Part shown: positions 23,973 through 32,079 of the stretch, piece after piece
How the letters are laid out: the number at the start of each line of letters is the position of its first letter
How positions within the stretch are numbered: the first letter of the stretch is position 1
Origin: Methanomicrobiales archaeon
Lineage (GTDB): Archaea > Halobacteriota > Methanomicrobia > Methanomicrobiales > Methanospirillaceae
Reading direction: 5' to 3'
Length of the DNA stretch: 42,210 nucleotides
Assembly (NCBI GenBank): GCA_013415565.1
Contig: JAAEET010000009.1
Span: forward strand, 1 to 42,210
The notes under the pieces: model-generated
The model's database searches: none
What the model was told of the DNA's origin: nothing
What the model saw: the letters and a program-made list of their open reading frames with translations, nothing else
Program-made: the position numbers and the translations under genes

Positions 23973-25195
23973 GCGGCGAGAAGAAGGCGCCCTACATCGT
24001 CCCCATCGGACCCACCCATCCCGCACTGAAGGAACCGGTGATGTTCACCTTCGAGATGGACGGCGAGGTGATCCGGGACGTGGACTTCGCCCCCGGCCAG
24101 ACCCACCGGGGGATCGAGTGGATGGGAATGCGGAGAAACCCGGTCCAGATCGTCCACCTCACCGACCGGATCTGCGGGATCTGCGGGGTTTCCCATACCC
24201 TGGCATTCTCGCGCGCGGTGGAGCAGGTGGCAGGAATCGAAGTGCCGGAGCGCGCCGATTACATCCGGACCATCATCGCCGAATTCGAGCGGATCCAGTC
24301 CCACCTGCTCTGGGCGGGTGTGGCTGCCCACGAGCTCGGGTTTGACTCCCTGCTCCACCTGACCTGGCGGGTGCGGGAGCAGTCCATGGACGTGATCGAG
24401 AACCTTACCGGGAACCGCGTCAATTACGCCCTCGTCCAGGTGGGCGGGGTACGGCGTGACATCGTTCCCGAACAGCACCGGATCATCGAGGACTGCCTCT
24501 CCACGTATGAAGGGCTGCTCGGAAAACTTCTCGATCTCTTCCTGCACGACAAGACCATCGCCATGCGGTGCCGGAACATCGGGTTCCTCTCACGGGACGA
24601 CGCCCTGAAGCTCTGCACGGTCGGTCCGACCGCACGTGCGTCGGGGGTGAATGTCGATCTCCGGCAGGATTACCCCTACTGTGCCTACGGCGACCTCGAT
24701 ATCCGGGCCATCCTTCCCGACCAGCACCTGGGTGAGACCCGGGGAGATGTCTATGACCGGATCGTCGTCCGGCTGCTCGAGGTTGGCCAGTCCTGTGGTA
24801 TCGTCCGCCAGTGTCTATCGGAGATGCCGGCCGGTGAGATCACCGCCGAGCCGAAACTTGCCAAGCTCCTGGCCATCTGCAAGAAGGCACGGGGAGAGGC
24901 GATCGGGAGGGTGGAGGCGCCCCGGGGAGAATGCTTCCACTATGTCATGATGGACGGGAAGGAATCCCCGGTGGCATGGAAGGTCAAGGCCTCCTCGTAC
25001 AGCAACCTGATGTCCTGGATCCCGATGCTGAAGGGAGAGCAGATCGCCGATATTCCTATCGTCGTGGCCTCGATCGACCCCTGCCTCTCCTGCACCGACC
25101 GGGTCGCCGTGGTGAGGGGCGGTTCGCGATCGATCCTCTCCAAGGACGACCTGCATCGGTTATCGGTTGAGAAGACCAGGAGGATGCAGCAATGA
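23969..25195 (+). CDS. mbhL: Mbh [NiFe] hydrogenase large subunit L
   Basis: A 408-residue catalytic subunit. Cys69 and Cys72 in DRICGICGVSH, and Cys372 and Cys375 in DPCLSCTDR, are the four ligands of the NiFe centre, so this is a true hydrogenase rather than an Mbx/Mbs-type sulfane reductase, which lacks ligands. After Arg378 come 30 further residues starting VAVVRGG. In HycE-type subunits this tail is cut off after the Arg by an endopeptidase once nickel is inserted. A HycI-like protease gene lies 1.7 kb downstream. The enzyme exchanges electrons between ferredoxin and H+/H2. Confidence 0.96.
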   Translation: MSGEKKAPYIVPIGPTHPALKEPVMFTFEMDGEVIRDVDFAPGQTHRGIEWMGMRRNPVQIVHLTDRICGICGVSHTLAFSRAVEQVAGIEVPERADYIRTIIAEFERIQSHLLWAGVAAHELGFDSLLHLTWRVREQSMDVIENLTGNRVNYALVQVGGVRRDIVPEQHRIIEDCLSTYEGLLGKLLDLFLHDKTIAMRCRNIGFLSRDDALKLCTVGPTARASGVNVDLRQDYPYCAYGDLDIRAILPDQHLGETRGDVYDRIVVRLLEVGQSCGIVRQCLSEMPAGEITAEPKLAKLLAICKKARGEAIGRVEAPRGECFHYVMMDGKESPVAWKVKASSYSNLMSWIPMLKGEQIADIPIVVASIDPCLSCTDRVAVVRGGSRSILSKDDLHRLSVEKTRRMQQ

Positions 25196-26211
25196 CGCTG
25201 CCTGCCACGATCGGGAGCATCATCCTCTGGACGGTGCTCGTCTCGCTGTTCGGACTTATCGTGGGCCTGTTCCTGCTCGGGGTCGACCGGAAGCTTGCCG
25301 CCCACATGCAGGCCCGCATCGGACCTCCTATCCGGCAGCCGTTCACCGATATCCGGAAACTGCTGGTCAAGGAGAACATCGTCCCGGAAAACGCCATACC
25401 GTGGCTCTTCAACCTGGCACCGATTATCGCGCTCGTCTCGAGCCTGGTCATCCTCCTCTACATCCCGCTCGGGAGCCTCATCTCCCCGCTCGGGATGTAC
25501 GGGGATCTGATCCTGGTCATGTACCTCCTCACCATCCCGGCGCTGGCCATGGTGGCCGGAGGGTTTGCCTCCGGGTCCCCCTATGCCACCGTTGGTGCCC
25601 AGCGTGAGATGGTGACCATGATCGGGTACGAGTTCCCGCTGGCCATTGTGGTGATCGCGATTGCCTGGCGCCTCTGGGCAGCCGGTATCGCACACCCCTT
25701 CCTGCTCTCGAGCATGGCCGGAAACCCGGTCTGGGGACTTGCCGGGCCGCTCGGGATCGTCGGCCTGGTCCTCCTCCTCATCGTGCTCGCCGTGGTCACC
25801 CCTGCCGAACTCTCGCGGATCCCCTTCGATACCCAGGAGGCGGAGACCGAGCTTGCCGGGGGACTGCTGGTCGAGTACTCGGGGCGGAACCTGGCACTCT
25901 TCACCCTCTCCACCGCGGTACGAACCCTGGTGATGGGAGCGCTCATCGTGGCGGTCTTCTTCCCCTGGAACCTCTCCTCGTTCGTTGCGCTGCCGGCAGG
26001 AATCGCCCAGGTCGCCGACCTGATCTTCTTCCTCGCCAAGGTGGTGCTGGTGATGTTCATCGTCGTCACGCTGGTGCGGGTGGGCATGGCCCGGTTCCGG
26101 ATCAACCAGGTGGTCACCGTGTACTGGGTCCATTTCGCCCTGATCGGCCTTGCCGGGCTCCTGCTGCTGATGGCGGACTCGGCTCTCGGAACGGCTGCGG
26201 GGGTGCTCTGA
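25192..26211 (+). CDS. mbhM: Mbh hydrogenase subunit M (NuoH-like)
   Basis: A 339-residue membrane protein with about eight helices, homologous to NuoH/HycD, which anchors the hydrogenase arm to the membrane. Diagnostic segments are LGVDRKLAAHMQARIGPPIRQPFTD after helix 1, the loop SRIPFDTQEAETELAGGLLVEYSG with its cluster of acidic residues, and the C-terminal MARFRINQVV. It overlaps mbhL by ATGA and mbhN by one base (TGATG). Confidence 0.95.
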   Translation: MTLPATIGSIILWTVLVSLFGLIVGLFLLGVDRKLAAHMQARIGPPIRQPFTDIRKLLVKENIVPENAIPWLFNLAPIIALVSSLVILLYIPLGSLISPLGMYGDLILVMYLLTIPALAMVAGGFASGSPYATVGAQREMVTMIGYEFPLAIVVIAIAWRLWAAGIAHPFLLSSMAGNPVWGLAGPLGIVGLVLLLIVLAVVTPAELSRIPFDTQEAETELAGGLLVEYSGRNLALFTLSTAVRTLVMGALIVAVFFPWNLSSFVALPAGIAQVADLIFFLAKVVLVMFIVVTLVRVGMARFRINQVVTVYWVHFALIGLAGLLLLMADSALGTAAGVL

Positions 26212-26615
26212 TGGCGCTTCTCCCCATGTTCCCGGAGCTCCTGAAACAGCTCTTCCGGACGCCGGCGACCAACACATTCCCGGCAAAGTACCTGCCGCCG
26301 TCGGTCACCGGGTTCCTTGAAAAGGTCGGCGCCGGGCAGGCTGCGCTCGTTCCACCCGTGCCGACACCCCCGAAGTTCCGGGGCAAGATCGAGTACCAGA
26401 GGGACGGGTGTATCGGGTGTTCTCTCTGCGTCAAGGTCTGCCCTTCGAATGCCATCGAGCTGCTCGAGGAGACCAAGAGGATCCGCATCTGGGTGGACCA
26501 GTGCATCTTCTGCTCGCAGTGCACCGACATCTGCCCCAAGGGCGGACTCCGGATGACCGATGCCTTCCTCCTCGCCGACGAAGACCGGTACTCGGAAAAC
26601 CTGATTGTGGAGTGA
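26211..26615 (+). CDS. mbhN: Mbh hydrogenase ferredoxin-like subunit N
   Basis: A 134-residue NuoI-like protein with two [4Fe-4S] motifs, CIGCSLCVKVCP at about 67-78 and CIFCSQCTDICP at about 97-108. It forms the electron wire between soluble ferredoxin and MbhJ. It is the last gene of the operon: a T7 run begins ten bases after the stop. N-terminal residues 1-45 probably anchor it on MbhM/L. Confidence 0.94.
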   Translation: MALLPMFPELLKQLFRTPATNTFPAKYLPPSVTGFLEKVGAGQAALVPPVPTPPKFRGKIEYQRDGCIGCSLCVKVCPSNAIELLEETKRIRIWVDQCIFCSQCTDICPKGGLRMTDAFLLADEDRYSENLIVE

Positions 26616-26652
26616 AGACGTCTATTTTTTTGTGCATCATGCCACATGATGC
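26616..26652 (+). terminator. Terminator of the mbh operon (T run plus hairpin)
   Basis: A T7 run at 26625-26631 begins ten bases after the mbhN stop. It is followed by a perfect 8-bp inverted repeat, GCATCATG / CATGATGC, with a 3-nt loop at 26634-26652. The T run suits archaeal termination. A hairpin after rather than before the T run is unlike a bacterial terminator and might protect the 3' end. Confidence 0.5.
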
Positions 26653-26938
26653 CCAATCTTCTCCTGCACTCGAGGTGATCCGCCGGGATCCGGATTTCTG
26701 AAGCTCCCACGGATTCGCTCCGCTTCACCCCTGCCGCCGGGCGTACCCCCACACCAGGATGCCGATAATTTCAGAATGATCCGGACCCCGTATCAGTTCA
26801 AACCTCCCGCACAGGCTCCTATCGCGCTGTAGGGGCCACAGCGGCGGAGTGTTCAGCCCCGGGAGCACCGCGTCGGTGCTTTCCGTATCTCCAGACGAGG
26901 ACTGCGGGGGTGGACGTTCTCCGGTAATGGAAATATCC
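26653..26938. other. Non-coding stretch between mbhN and the protease gene
   Basis: Nothing convincing is seen in these 286 nt. A minus-strand frame of 87 codons (26725-26988) overlaps the end of the protease gene but reads as random protein. No tRNA-like or repeat structure was found. Confidence 0.4.
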
Positions 26939-27391
26939 TCACTCCTCCCCGCGAAACACCTCAATGGTATCCGGACCCTCGTTCTCAAGGATCCGTATCA
27001 GCCGGTCGGCCCCCTGGCGCACCGCATCCGAGAGCTGCTGCCCAAGCTCTGTCCGGGCAGGCTGGATCCCGATGAAAAGGACCCGGCCTGCATCATGGGA
27101 GAGAAACTCGATCAGGATCGTGAGGGGGAGGGCATGGGTGCCGAAGGTCACCGCTTCGATGTCGTTATGCCGGATCATGCGGAACTCGCCGGGAGCAATC
27201 CCCATGTCCGCGGCATCCACGAGCACCACCAGTTCCGGATGCTCCCGACGGACTACGCCACTGAAGTTCTCGGGGATGGTCCCGCAGTCGAGCACGATCC
27301 AGCCCGGTGCCCTGAACCGGTCGGCGATGTAGTTACCGGCACCATCATCCCCGCGAAGAGAATTTCCAATTCCGAAGAGCATCCTCACCAT
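26939..27391 (-). CDS. Hydrogenase maturation endopeptidase, HycI-like
   Basis: A 150-residue member of the HycI/HyaD/HoxW protease family, which cuts the C-terminal tail from the large [NiFe] hydrogenase subunit after nickel insertion. Features are FGIGNSLRGDDGAG at the N-terminus (first metal-binding acidic residue region), LVVLVDAADMG (second Asp) and FGTHALPL (His). The frame is open 37 codons further upstream, but that part is low in family likeness; the ATG at 27391 gives the usual length. It faces the mbh operon, whose MbhL has a cleavable extension, so MbhL is its likely substrate. Confidence 0.88.
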   Translation of the reverse strand: MVRMLFGIGNSLRGDDGAGNYIADRFRAPGWIVLDCGTIPENFSGVVRREHPELVVLVDAADMGIAPGEFRMIRHNDIEAVTFGTHALPLTILIEFLSHDAGRVLFIGIQPARTELGQQLSDAVRQGADRLIRILENEGPDTIEVFRGEE

Positions 27392-27500
27392 GACAGAAAG
27401 CCCCTTTCCCAATCCTATGTACGGTCCGGATGAAAAAGGTCGCAGGCAGAAAAACCGAAAACAGTTAAGAGGAACTACGCGGAGGATTTCATAGTATACC

Positions 27501-27941
27501 ATGTCCCGGCTGCCGATCCTGCTGCTCCCCCTGGTCGTCTTCTGCCTTCTCTCCGGATGCTGTACTTTGCCCGGTCAGGGTCCTCCCTGCCCGGATCTCA
27601 CCGGCACCTGGACCCTTGTTTCGTATTCCGGCGGAAACGGGAGCATGATCCCGGTGCCGCCGGAAAGTCGGATCACCGCAGTCTTCGGAGAAGACAGCAG
27701 GGTGAGCGGCAATGCGGGCTGCAACGATTATGCCGGGAGCTACCGGATCGAGGGAGGGCTGATCTCCATCGGGTCACTGATTTCCACCGAGAAGTATTGC
27801 CTGTGGCCCGAAGGGGTCATGGAGCGGGAAGGTATCTATCTCAGTCTGCTCCAGGAGTCGACCCGGTTCAATGTCAACCTCGATGAGCTGGAGCTCTCCT
27901 ACTACGACGAAAAGCTGCTCCTTCTCTTCCGGAGAGCGTAA
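27501..27941 (+). CDS. META/HslJ-domain lipoprotein
   Basis: A 146-residue exported lipoprotein. The signal peptide ends in a lipobox, LLSGC (Cys20), so it is probably lipid-anchored. A single META domain follows: LTGTWTLVSYSG, SRITAVFGEDSRVSGNAGCNDYAGSY, then IGSLISTEKYC and a C-terminal LELSYYDEKLLLLF. META domains occur in HslJ, a heat-inducible protein linked to novobiocin resistance in E. coli, but their function is not settled. A two-domain relative is encoded at 33734-34594. It converges on the adiA-like gene. Confidence 0.82.
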   Translation: MSRLPILLLPLVVFCLLSGCCTLPGQGPPCPDLTGTWTLVSYSGGNGSMIPVPPESRITAVFGEDSRVSGNAGCNDYAGSYRIEGGLISIGSLISTEKYCLWPEGVMEREGIYLSLLQESTRFNVNLDELELSYYDEKLLLLFRRA

Positions 27942-27959
27942 ACTTCCGGCAGCTCCTTC

Positions 27960-30233
27960 TTACTCGGCCTCCGGGCTGACGCAGTAGACCAGGTATCGTC
28001 CGTTCTCCCGCTCTACACCGTGAATCTCATGGGAAAAGCCCGGGAAGCGGGTATCAAAATCCTGGAGTGCCCTGAGAAACCCAATCACGGGTCCGTCTGC
28101 CGTGCCGGTCCGCTCTCCGGGCATCAGGAGCGGGATTCCCGGCGGATAGGGAACCACGGCGGTCGCCACCACCCGGTCTTCGAGCTGATCGAGAGGAACC
28201 TTTTCCACCGTTCCCCTGACCAGGCGGGCATACGCAGCAGCAGGGATCATGGCGACCGCAGGGAGCTGGGAGTAGGCCGACCGCAGCAGAGCCAGCTGCC
28301 TGTTTCCGCTCATGAACCGGTGCATCTCGTCCGCAAGTGCGGTCACGGTCATCGAGTCATACCGTTGCGGGAAAGCGGCTGCGAGGTCGGGAAGGACATC
28401 CTTCAGGAGCTGCTCCTCGTCAAAGAGTCGCTTGAACTCGAAGAGCCCGGAAAGGAGCGTCCCCCATTTGCCCTTGGTGATCCCGAGGGAGAAGAGGAAG
28501 AGGATGTTGTAGTCTCCGGTCTTTTCCGGAATGACCCCGCGACCCTCCAGGAACCTTGTAACGATCTCTGCCGGAATCCCCTCGGCGGCAGGGGAACCGT
28601 CCCTCCGGATGCCCGGAGTGAGGATGGTAACCTTGATCGGGTCGAGCATGCAGTAGTTGTCCTCGAGCCCGGGGAACCCGTGCCATTCGTCTTCCGGATG
28701 CAGGGTCCAGCAGGAGGGATCGGTGCGCAGAAGTCCAGGGTCAGCATCCTCGAAGGCCACCCGTCCCTCACCGGTCCGGATCTCATCGGGCTGCCAGATG
28801 CCGAACCACCAGTCGGCACCGGGTTCGCCGGCACCAAGTTCGCGCCGGATCCTGATCATTTCCTTCCGGAACGCGATGGCCTCGTCAATGGTCTCATCGG
28901 TGAGCGTCTTTCCCCAGCCTCCATCCATCATGCGGGAGGAGATATCGAGTGAAGCGATGATCGGATAGGAGGGGGAGGTCGAACTGTGCATGAGGAACGC
29001 CTGGTTGAACCGCCCGTGCTCCACCGGGCTTCTCCCGGCTTTCAGGTGGATCATGGAGGCCTGGGAGAGCGCGGCAAGGAGCTTGTGCGTCGACTGGGTC
29101 GCAAAAATTGTCGGGTCGCCGGGATCGCGGTGACCTTCCCGCATCCCGAACCTGTCCCGGTACAGGGGGTTGAACCGTGCATAGCCGTACCAGGCTTCGT
29201 CATACAGGATCCGGTCGACACTCAGGCCAAGCAGGGATTCGAGTGTCGGGACATGGTAGCAGAGCCCGTCATAGGTGGAGTTGGTGATGACCGCAAGTCC
29301 GGGAGGTCCATCCCTGCTGATGCTCTGACAGGGGTGCGATGCGATCCGCTTCGCGATCTCGTCCGGCTCGATCTCCCCGGGCCGTATGGGGCCGATGATC
29401 CCGTACCGGTTCCGTGCCGGGACCAAGTAGATCGGAACCGAGCGACTGAGCGTGATACCGTTTTCGACTGATTTATGGCAGTTCCGGTCCACGAGCACAA
29501 GGTCGCCGTCGCTCACGCTGCCCGAGAAGATGATACGGTTTGATCCCGAGGTCCCGTTGGTGACAAAGTAGGTCTCATCCGCCCCGAAAACCTTTGCGGC
29601 ATACCGCTCAGCCTCGCCGATCGGTCCGGAATGATCCAGGAGCGAACCAAGCTCTTCGACCGATACGGAGAGATCGGACCGGAAGAGCTGTTCACCGAAG
29701 AAGCGGTGGAATATCCGGCCCGCCGGTGTCTTGAGGAAGGCGATGCCCCCGGCATGTCCCGGGGTGTGCCACGAATATTCGAAATCCCGTGAGAAATTCA
29801 CCAGCTCATCGAAGAACGGCGGGAGGAGCCGCCCCCGGTAGCGGAGTGCGGCCGCCTCGACCCTCCCGGCAATGAATTCGGGGGTATCTTCGGTGATCCA
29901 GACATACTCGTTCACCTGCCTGATGACCGGGAGCGGAACGGTATGTACGGTTCCGGGTTCGGAGATGAGGAAGACGGGAACCTCCTTGTCCCTCGACCGG
30001 ATCATACGGATCAGGCTCTCCGCACCTTCAATGTCCCAGGCAACCAGCACGCAGTCCACATCAGGAGCCGTCACTACGGCCGGGACGGCATCCTCCATGG
30101 TCCCGATCTCGATGACCGCCATTCCGGCCCGCTTCATCTCCTGGATGAGTGCACGGGTGGCACGTCCTCCGGTTGTCTCGGTCATGATATGGGCATCGAC
30201 GATGGCGATGCGGAGGATCTCTTCGGGGTTCAC
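27960..30233 (-). CDS. PLP-dependent basic amino acid decarboxylase, AdiA-like (arginine)
   Basis: A 757-residue fold-type I decarboxylase of the inducible bacterial Orn/Lys/Arg family. An N-terminal response-regulator-like wing domain (about 1-130) precedes the PLP domain, with Lys384 in ATQSTHKLLAALSQAS as the Schiff-base lysine, His252 in NCHKS, and Asp345 in LYDEAW. A C-terminal domain ends at 757. The length and the RFNQAFLMHSSTSP segment resemble E. coli AdiA more than LdcI or SpeC. AdiA consumes a proton while turning arginine into agmatine. The start is GTG with GGGGGGC nine bases before. No arginine/agmatine antiporter gene is seen nearby. Substrate choice is inferred. Confidence 0.82.
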   Translation of the reverse strand: MNPEEILRIAIVDAHIMTETTGGRATRALIQEMKRAGMAVIEIGTMEDAVPAVVTAPDVDCVLVAWDIEGAESLIRMIRSRDKEVPVFLISEPGTVHTVPLPVIRQVNEYVWITEDTPEFIAGRVEAAALRYRGRLLPPFFDELVNFSRDFEYSWHTPGHAGGIAFLKTPAGRIFHRFFGEQLFRSDLSVSVEELGSLLDHSGPIGEAERYAAKVFGADETYFVTNGTSGSNRIIFSGSVSDGDLVLVDRNCHKSVENGITLSRSVPIYLVPARNRYGIIGPIRPGEIEPDEIAKRIASHPCQSISRDGPPGLAVITNSTYDGLCYHVPTLESLLGLSVDRILYDEAWYGYARFNPLYRDRFGMREGHRDPGDPTIFATQSTHKLLAALSQASMIHLKAGRSPVEHGRFNQAFLMHSSTSPSYPIIASLDISSRMMDGGWGKTLTDETIDEAIAFRKEMIRIRRELGAGEPGADWWFGIWQPDEIRTGEGRVAFEDADPGLLRTDPSCWTLHPEDEWHGFPGLEDNYCMLDPIKVTILTPGIRRDGSPAAEGIPAEIVTRFLEGRGVIPEKTGDYNILFLFSLGITKGKWGTLLSGLFEFKRLFDEEQLLKDVLPDLAAAFPQRYDSMTVTALADEMHRFMSGNRQLALLRSAYSQLPAVAMIPAAAYARLVRGTVEKVPLDQLEDRVVATAVVPYPPGIPLLMPGERTGTADGPVIGFLRALQDFDTRFPGFSHEIHGVERENGRYLVYCVSPEAE

Positions 30234-30338
30234 GGGATCGCCCCCCTATGGGTCATGAGCCATGAGGACAGCAGGAGTCTCACAGGTGCACGTCTTCGCA
30301 GAAAGGGAAAATAGTTCCGGCCAGCGTATTGTCAGGGA

Positions 30339-30770
30339 TCAAATCTCCCGCAAGGCAGGTGCTGCGCCGAAATACTCATCGATCCACCGGGTGATCTCGT
30401 CCCTCACATTCCTGACCCGGTCCATGACTTCCTCGTCAGGTCCCTGAAACGTTCCCGGGTCCGGGAAGCTCCGGTGGATGATCTCTTTTGCCCAGGGAAA
30501 GACCGGGCACACCGCACGGGCCCGGTCACAGAGCGTGACGGCATAATCGATCTCCCTTCCGGCGAATTCATCGAGAGATTTTGAGCGATGCCCCGAGATA
30601 TCGACCCCGATCTCCTGCATGACGAGAATCGCCTTCCGGCTCACCCGGGTGGGATCTGTTCCGGCACTGCTTACCTGGTACTGGTCCCCGTACCGGGCCC
30701 GCAGGTATCCTTCTGCCATCTGGGAGCGTCCCGCATTCTGGGTGCAGATGAAGAGGATGCTCGGTCTCAT
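30339..30770 (-). CDS. arsC: Arsenate reductase, thioredoxin-coupled ArsC
   Basis: A 143-residue enzyme of the low-molecular-weight phosphatase fold. The P-loop CTQNAGRSQ holds Cys9, and Cys81 and Cys88 in TLCDRARAVCP complete the three-cysteine relay of thioredoxin-dependent ArsC (pI258 type). SFPDPG supplies the general-acid Asp. It reduces arsenate to arsenite. The gene is divergent from arsR with an operator-like repeat between them. No clear arsenite exporter (ArsB/Acr3) is adjacent. Confidence 0.92.
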   Translation of the reverse strand: MRPSILFICTQNAGRSQMAEGYLRARYGDQYQVSSAGTDPTRVSRKAILVMQEIGVDISGHRSKSLDEFAGREIDYAVTLCDRARAVCPVFPWAKEIIHRSFPDPGTFQGPDEEVMDRVRNVRDEITRWIDEYFGAAPALREI

Positions 30771-30846
30771 CGATCCCTATGAGGTAATGTGCAGCCAGGT
30801 CATGTGAGCATTGCGATATGCATCAGGACAAGTATAGATCAGCAGA

Positions 30847-30862
30847 TTCAATAATATTTGAA
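30847..30862. promoter_or_regulatory. ArsR operator candidate
   Basis: TTCAA and TTGAA form an inverted repeat with a 6-nt AT-only spacer, in the 147-nt gap between the divergent arsC and arsR starts. ArsR-type repressors are known to bind inverted repeats of the form ATCAA-N6-TTGAT, which this resembles. The position allows control of both genes. Confidence 0.5.
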
Positions 30863-30917
30863 CTACGAAACAAAAAAACCTATTAGTACCCAACGCGTTT
30901 CACATTCTGTTGAACCC

Positions 30918-31316
30918 ATGACGGCACCTGCGAAGAGTCCCGGCAGGAGCAGAAAACCAGGAATTATTGATGAAATACCGAAAGATATCGCCGTCAGCCT
31001 CACAGAGGCGGGTGGTCTTCCCTGGCTGTGCAGCCTTATTCCCGCCGAATCTTCCCTGCATGATCAGGTCGTCATCCATAAAGCCCTCGCCGATCCCCTG
31101 CGCCTGAAGATCCTCTTCCTCCTCTCGGCACAACCGCTCTGTGTCTGTGTCATCAAGCACTGCCTCCGTATCGCCGACTCCAAACTTTCCTATCATCTCT
31201 CTGTACTGAAAGAGGCCGGACTCGTGGAGAGCCGGCATGACAAGAACTGGCTGATTTACAGCCTGACCAGTACGGGGAAGACGGTTGCAGAACAGAAAGG
31301 GCACAACAGTCCCTGA
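30918..31316 (+). CDS. arsR: ArsR-family metalloid-responsive repressor
   Basis: A 132-residue winged-helix repressor. HKALADPLRLKILFLLS, then the Cys motif LCVCVIKHC at the start of the recognition region, and SKLSYHLSVLKEAGLVESR with wing NWLIYSLT are the usual ArsR features. The CxC near the DNA-binding helix is where As(III)/Sb(III) bind. A TTG at 30858 would extend the protein by 20 residues but lies inside the operator-like repeat, so the ATG at 30918 is preferred. The first 30 residues are a basic extension. Confidence 0.85.
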   Translation: MTAPAKSPGRSRKPGIIDEIPKDIAVSLTEAGGLPWLCSLIPAESSLHDQVVIHKALADPLRLKILFLLSAQPLCVCVIKHCLRIADSKLSYHLSVLKEAGLVESRHDKNWLIYSLTSTGKTVAEQKGHNSP

Positions 31317-31321
31317 TCGAC

Positions 31322-31330
31322 TTTTTATTA
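31322..31330 (+). promoter_or_regulatory. TATA box of the first YjdF-like gene
   Basis: TTTTTATTA lies 24-32 nt before the ATG at 31354, consistent with a leaderless transcript separate from arsR. Confidence 0.4.
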
Positions 31331-31353
31331 TCAGCCGGTCAAGGATCACTGCA

Positions 31354-31983
31354 ATGCCGTATTCCCGCGGAGTGTACATCGCCTGGGCTATACAGGGGCT
31401 CATCCTGCTTGAGGGAGTATACGGGATTATCGTTCTGAGTCCCAGTATTATCGTCACCGCATTAACCGGCTTTTTTCTGACCTGTATTCCCTACCTGATC
31501 GAACGGCGGATCCAGGTTACCCTCCCCTGGGAAGTGAACCTCCTCATCGCTGTTTCGGTCTTCCTGCACGTAGCCGGATACTCGCAATATCTGTATGTCC
31601 TGTTCTACCCCTACTATGACAAAGTTGCCCACTTCGTCACATCAATCACCGTCGGGGTGCTTGCTTTCGTCTCCATCCTGCTCATCAACCGCTTCAGCTG
31701 TACGAAGCTGGCCCGGTGGCAGATCTTTTTCTACATTGTCATCTTCACCATGGCCATCGGTGCGTTCTGGGAGATCTATGAATACCTGATGGACACGTTC
31801 TTCGGGTCCTACCTGACCAAACTCCTCCAGCACGGACTCGATGATACCATGATCGATCTCATCACCGATCTCATTGGCGGAGTCGTTGTTGCCGCCTTTG
31901 GCACCTGGTACATCCAGAAAAAAACCCTCGATGAACTCACGAACCCGATGGTCGGTGATTCGGCGCCGGAATGCGAACTCTGA
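31354..31983 (+). CDS. YjdF/DUF2238-like integral membrane protein (copy 1)
   Basis: A 209-residue membrane protein with about six hydrophobic segments. Conserved polar positions lie in or near membrane helices: DKVAHF (Asp/His), FWEIYEYLMDTFFG (Glu, Glu, Asp) and DDTMIDLITDLIGG. This polar pattern fits the YjdF/DUF2238 family and could bind metal or lipid head groups; no function is established. A paralog with the same motifs is at 37814-38446. The frame is open upstream into arsR, but the TATA box supports the ATG at 31354. Confidence 0.72.
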   Translation: MPYSRGVYIAWAIQGLILLEGVYGIIVLSPSIIVTALTGFFLTCIPYLIERRIQVTLPWEVNLLIAVSVFLHVAGYSQYLYVLFYPYYDKVAHFVTSITVGVLAFVSILLINRFSCTKLARWQIFFYIVIFTMAIGAFWEIYEYLMDTFFGSYLTKLLQHGLDDTMIDLITDLIGGVVVAAFGTWYIQKKTLDELTNPMVGDSAPECEL

Positions 31984-32028
31984 TAATTCACCTTTATTTC
32001 CGGTTTTAGGGGGAAATTATACCTAAAT

Positions 32029-32038
32029 ATTATATAAT
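32029..32038 (+). promoter_or_regulatory. TATA box of the HdeD-like gene
   Basis: ATTATATAAT, a 10-bp palindrome, lies 42-51 nt before the ATG at 32080. That gives a leader of about 20 nt containing GGTGA (32067-32071). Confidence 0.45.
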
Positions 32039-32079
32039 CAGGAATCATTTTACCACGTGACAATAGTTGGTGAATTCCT

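Noticed and set aside
23969-25195. Possibility that the mbh locus encodes an Mbx/Mbs sulfane reductase
   Set aside because: The large subunit keeps both CxxC nickel motifs, there is only one antiporter subunit, and a maturation protease is nearby; all favour Mbh.
26725-26988. 87-codon minus-strand frame after the hydrogenase protease
   Set aside because: Overlaps the protease gene, has no ribosome site or recognisable pattern.
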